Assembly (NCBI GenBank): GCA_028282885.1
Contig: JANQGX010000017.1
Location: forward strand, 1 to 41,184
Source of the DNA: SAR324 cluster bacterium
GTDB taxonomy: Bacteria > SAR324 > XYD2-FULL-50-16
Length of the DNA: 41,184 nt
Direction of reading: 5' to 3'
Part shown: positions 40,501-41,184 of the stretch, one piece after another
Layout of the letters: the number at the start of each line of letters is the position of its first letter
Numbering within the stretch: the stretch's first letter is position 1
Program-made: the position numbers and the translations under genes
The notes under the pieces: model-generated
What the model saw: only the letters and a program-made list of their open reading frames with translations
Database searches by the model: none
What the model was told of the DNA's origin: nothing

Positions 40501-41184
40501 GCATTGAACCTGAATGACAAAGCGTTAAACCTTGATACTACTAATCTAACGGTCAATATTGCTATAACCCTGAATGACGCAAATGAGCAAATCATTACAG
40601 GAGCAAACAACTTAATCCTTAATGCAGCTCCTGTATTTGAAGATGGCGCTATCACCAGCACTTCGGGAAGTGTTACCCTGCAGGGTGCCCCTTCCGGTGG
40701 TGAATTGGATTTGAGTGGCTCCACACTTGTTTTGAACGGTGATTTGAATACTACCGGACTCACCTCTTTTACGGCTCCAACCAATTTGTCCCTGACGGCA
40801 GACGCCACCCTGACCAATACGGCGGATCTCAGTGTTACCGCCCTCGATCTCGGGGACAATGCCTTAACTCTCGGCAGCAACTTAGCTGTCACAGGCGTCG
40901 TTACTTTTGATAATGCCGGGGATCAAATCCTGACCGGAACCCATAACCTGATTCTGGGATCGGCACCGACCTTCAGCGCAGGATCCATTGCCAGCTCCGG
41001 GGGAACGATCACCCTTGCAGCCAATTCCACCATTGCGGGAGGAACCTTTGATGCCACCGGCAGTAACCTTACCCTGAATGGAGATGCGGACTTTGGCACC
41101 ACCACCTTTACCGCACCGGATACCCTGACTCTCGGCGCTGACACCACCTTGACCGATGTGGGTGCTATCTCAATCAATACCCTG
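37585..41184 (+). CDS. Giant repeat surface protein, 3' end beyond the window
   Basis: The frame is open from the ATG at 37585 to the last base (1200 codons), so the protein is incomplete here. GGAG precedes the start. A signal peptide ends in TLSNC, an imperfect lipobox with Asn before Cys26, so a lipid anchor is possible but not certain. Three Ig/cadherin-like domains of about 100 residues follow (about 46-345), with NDAPEIS, NDSPSIT and NDAPSME starts, as in tandem repeat adhesins. From about 355 onward a Gly/Thr/Ser/Asn-rich beta-helix of LTLSGDG-type rungs takes over, becoming regular 112-residue repeats from residue 889. The composition is poor in Cys and Lys and typical of adhesins or polysaccharide-associated proteins. 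Confidence 0.85.
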   Translation, partial: MKLSGLYTRLLVLLIIPLMTITLSNCGQVEDTDAETSALTATTTANDAPEISTISDESIDEDTSTDVINFTVSDVETSAASLVVTASSSDTTLIPDSNITLGGSGENRTIVITPSAESFGSAIITLTVTDESDATADTSFTVTVNEVNDSPSITTVSDQTIQEDYSTGSLSFSIDDNETAASGLTVTASSSDTTIVPDSNLTLGGTTANRTINVSPADDQTGTVTITLTVSDGSATASSTFQVTITSVNDAPSMESISTQYTNQSTSIPLTVADVDDDITSVTTDITSDNATLFPAANMSISGTSASRTISITTASGQTGSATITITATDGKASSSISFDVITNPCESGQSGPLLDDDTYTGFAVCGQASNDFKIMDGHIVTWDATGGPITGNIAIESGGTLQITGSGGTLEGNIDLNGGTLDVDGDLTISEDISHTASSFIDVAGGSTLTYSGDGINIGGNTLTFSGSGNLNNTANVININDSSAVFNITGSGVVQGDVRLAGGKLDVDEDSTIQGRITQTANSVVDIVGLKTLVYNNASDITIGNYTLTLMGTGTFSSTASISVNNASSVLKIDNAITVSCEILLGNGTLDIDEDFSHAANLTFNSAPTIDILGGKAFDYTGTALDLNSHTLTFSGDGEFTGDMELAGGSLVSTGSGTLSGDITYSSAVDSTIDVQLGDTLTYTGTAFSIQASTLDIAGQGSFQNTANIVLNNASSVLSINGSGASLTNVSITGADLVAGNIDVNRTSTIGTLTLNNDSQIVFENSAVLTISNAVTVPSGDPLTVSGDGTLDIDAALTINNTTTVPLATTLDISDGSLVMGADLTTNGPFTVSSTTTDVTLTASSTLTTASSISIRSLDLGDVILSLGSATSDLIVAQSVGFDAGTDRILTGNADLTLAGGFTMSDGQITSSGGSITLNGTPTGGTLDFSSSTLVLNGDLNVTSPSFTGPTNLIVTTDVTLTGAGDITVTALNLNDKALNLDTTNLTVNIAITLNDANEQIITGANNLILNAAPVFEDGAITSTSGSVTLQGAPSGGELDLSGSTLVLNGDLNTTGLTSFTAPTNLSLTADATLTNTADLSVTALDLGDNALTLGSNLAVTGVVTFDNAGDQILTGTHNLILGSAPTFSAGSIASSGGTITLAANSTIAGGTFDATGSNLTLNGDADFGTTTFTAPDTLTLGADTTLTDVGAISINTL
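40249..41184 (+). repeat. 112-residue (336-bp) tandem repeats in the surface protein
   Basis: Three repeat starts, DRILTGNADLTL (residue 889), EQIITGANNLIL (1001) and DQILTGTHNLIL (1113), are spaced exactly 112 codons apart. Internal landmarks recur at matched places: ITSSGGSITL, STLVLNGDLN and ALNLNDKALNL. The third copy is cut by the window end. The DNA has diverged between copies, so the array is old and maintained as protein structure. Confidence 0.85.

Noticed and set aside
39699..40892. Long antisense ORF (397 codons) and several others opposite the giant surface protein
   Set aside because: They mirror the repetitive Thr/Asn/Gly-rich coding strand, have arginine/valine-rich low-complexity products, no ribosome binding sites and no family resemblance. 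The plus-strand frame is clearly the real one.

Overview
This window comes from a Gram-negative bacterium. It encodes two lipobox lipoproteins, an outer-membrane-type beta-barrel candidate, a FecR-domain protein and a very large surface protein. The gene content (sigma-54 activator with NifX-like and ferredoxin/MinD ATPases, DUF5320, TrpB2 with a TrpR-like protein, DgcZ-type cyclase) resembles Desulfobacterota or SAR324-type 'deltaproteobacterial' genomes. That assignment is inferred from gene content only. No CRISPR array, rRNA or insertion sequence was seen.

Layout. (1) 1-2712: a decayed integration site, with a tRNA-Thr-like 3' fragment, a tyrosine recombinase split by a frameshift in a CT repeat, and an intact tRNA-Pro(CGG). 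(2) 3102-6971: housekeeping genes, comprising a half-size AbrB-like membrane protein, a small coiled-coil protein, an M3 oligopeptidase and a histidine phosphatase. (3) 7280-12927: a sigma-54 activator followed by a cluster of three NifX-like proteins, DUF5320, a degenerate receiver and two MinD-type ATPases carrying ferredoxin inserts. A -24/-12 promoter precedes the cluster and a strong terminator closes it. No nitrogenase genes are present. (4) 13001-20864: a metabolic island with a ThDP enzyme (benzaldehyde-lyase-like active site), an SDR, a small Cys protein, an AEC carrier, an acyl-CoA ligase, a 3-hydroxyisobutyrate-dehydrogenase-type enzyme and a ferredoxin. The two divergent transcription units at its centre each have a near-consensus promoter, with the same 15-bp palindrome over the start site. 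(5) 21288-24793: an aspartic protease, a MORN protein and a TrpR-like gene upstream of trpB2. Three exact copies of GTTTCT-N6-AGAAAC lie upstream of the TrpR-like gene. (6) 25358-27429: GTP-type PEP carboxykinase, preceded by an intrinsic terminator in its leader. (7) 27535-41184: a cell-envelope region with a beta-barrel candidate, two paralogous lipoproteins behind a textbook sigma-54 promoter, an FAD oxidoreductase, a zinc-sensing diguanylate cyclase, a FecR protein and a giant repeat protein that runs off the window.

The most interesting signals are regulatory: the twin TCGAATA-N-TATTCGA operators, the triple GTTTCT-N6-AGAAAC array before a TrpR-like gene, and the sigma-54 promoters serving the NifX/MinD cluster and the lipoprotein operon. 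The c-di-GMP, FecR and giant-adhesin grouping at the right end suggests control of surface attachment. All coordinates and residue counts were read by eye. No database search was possible.
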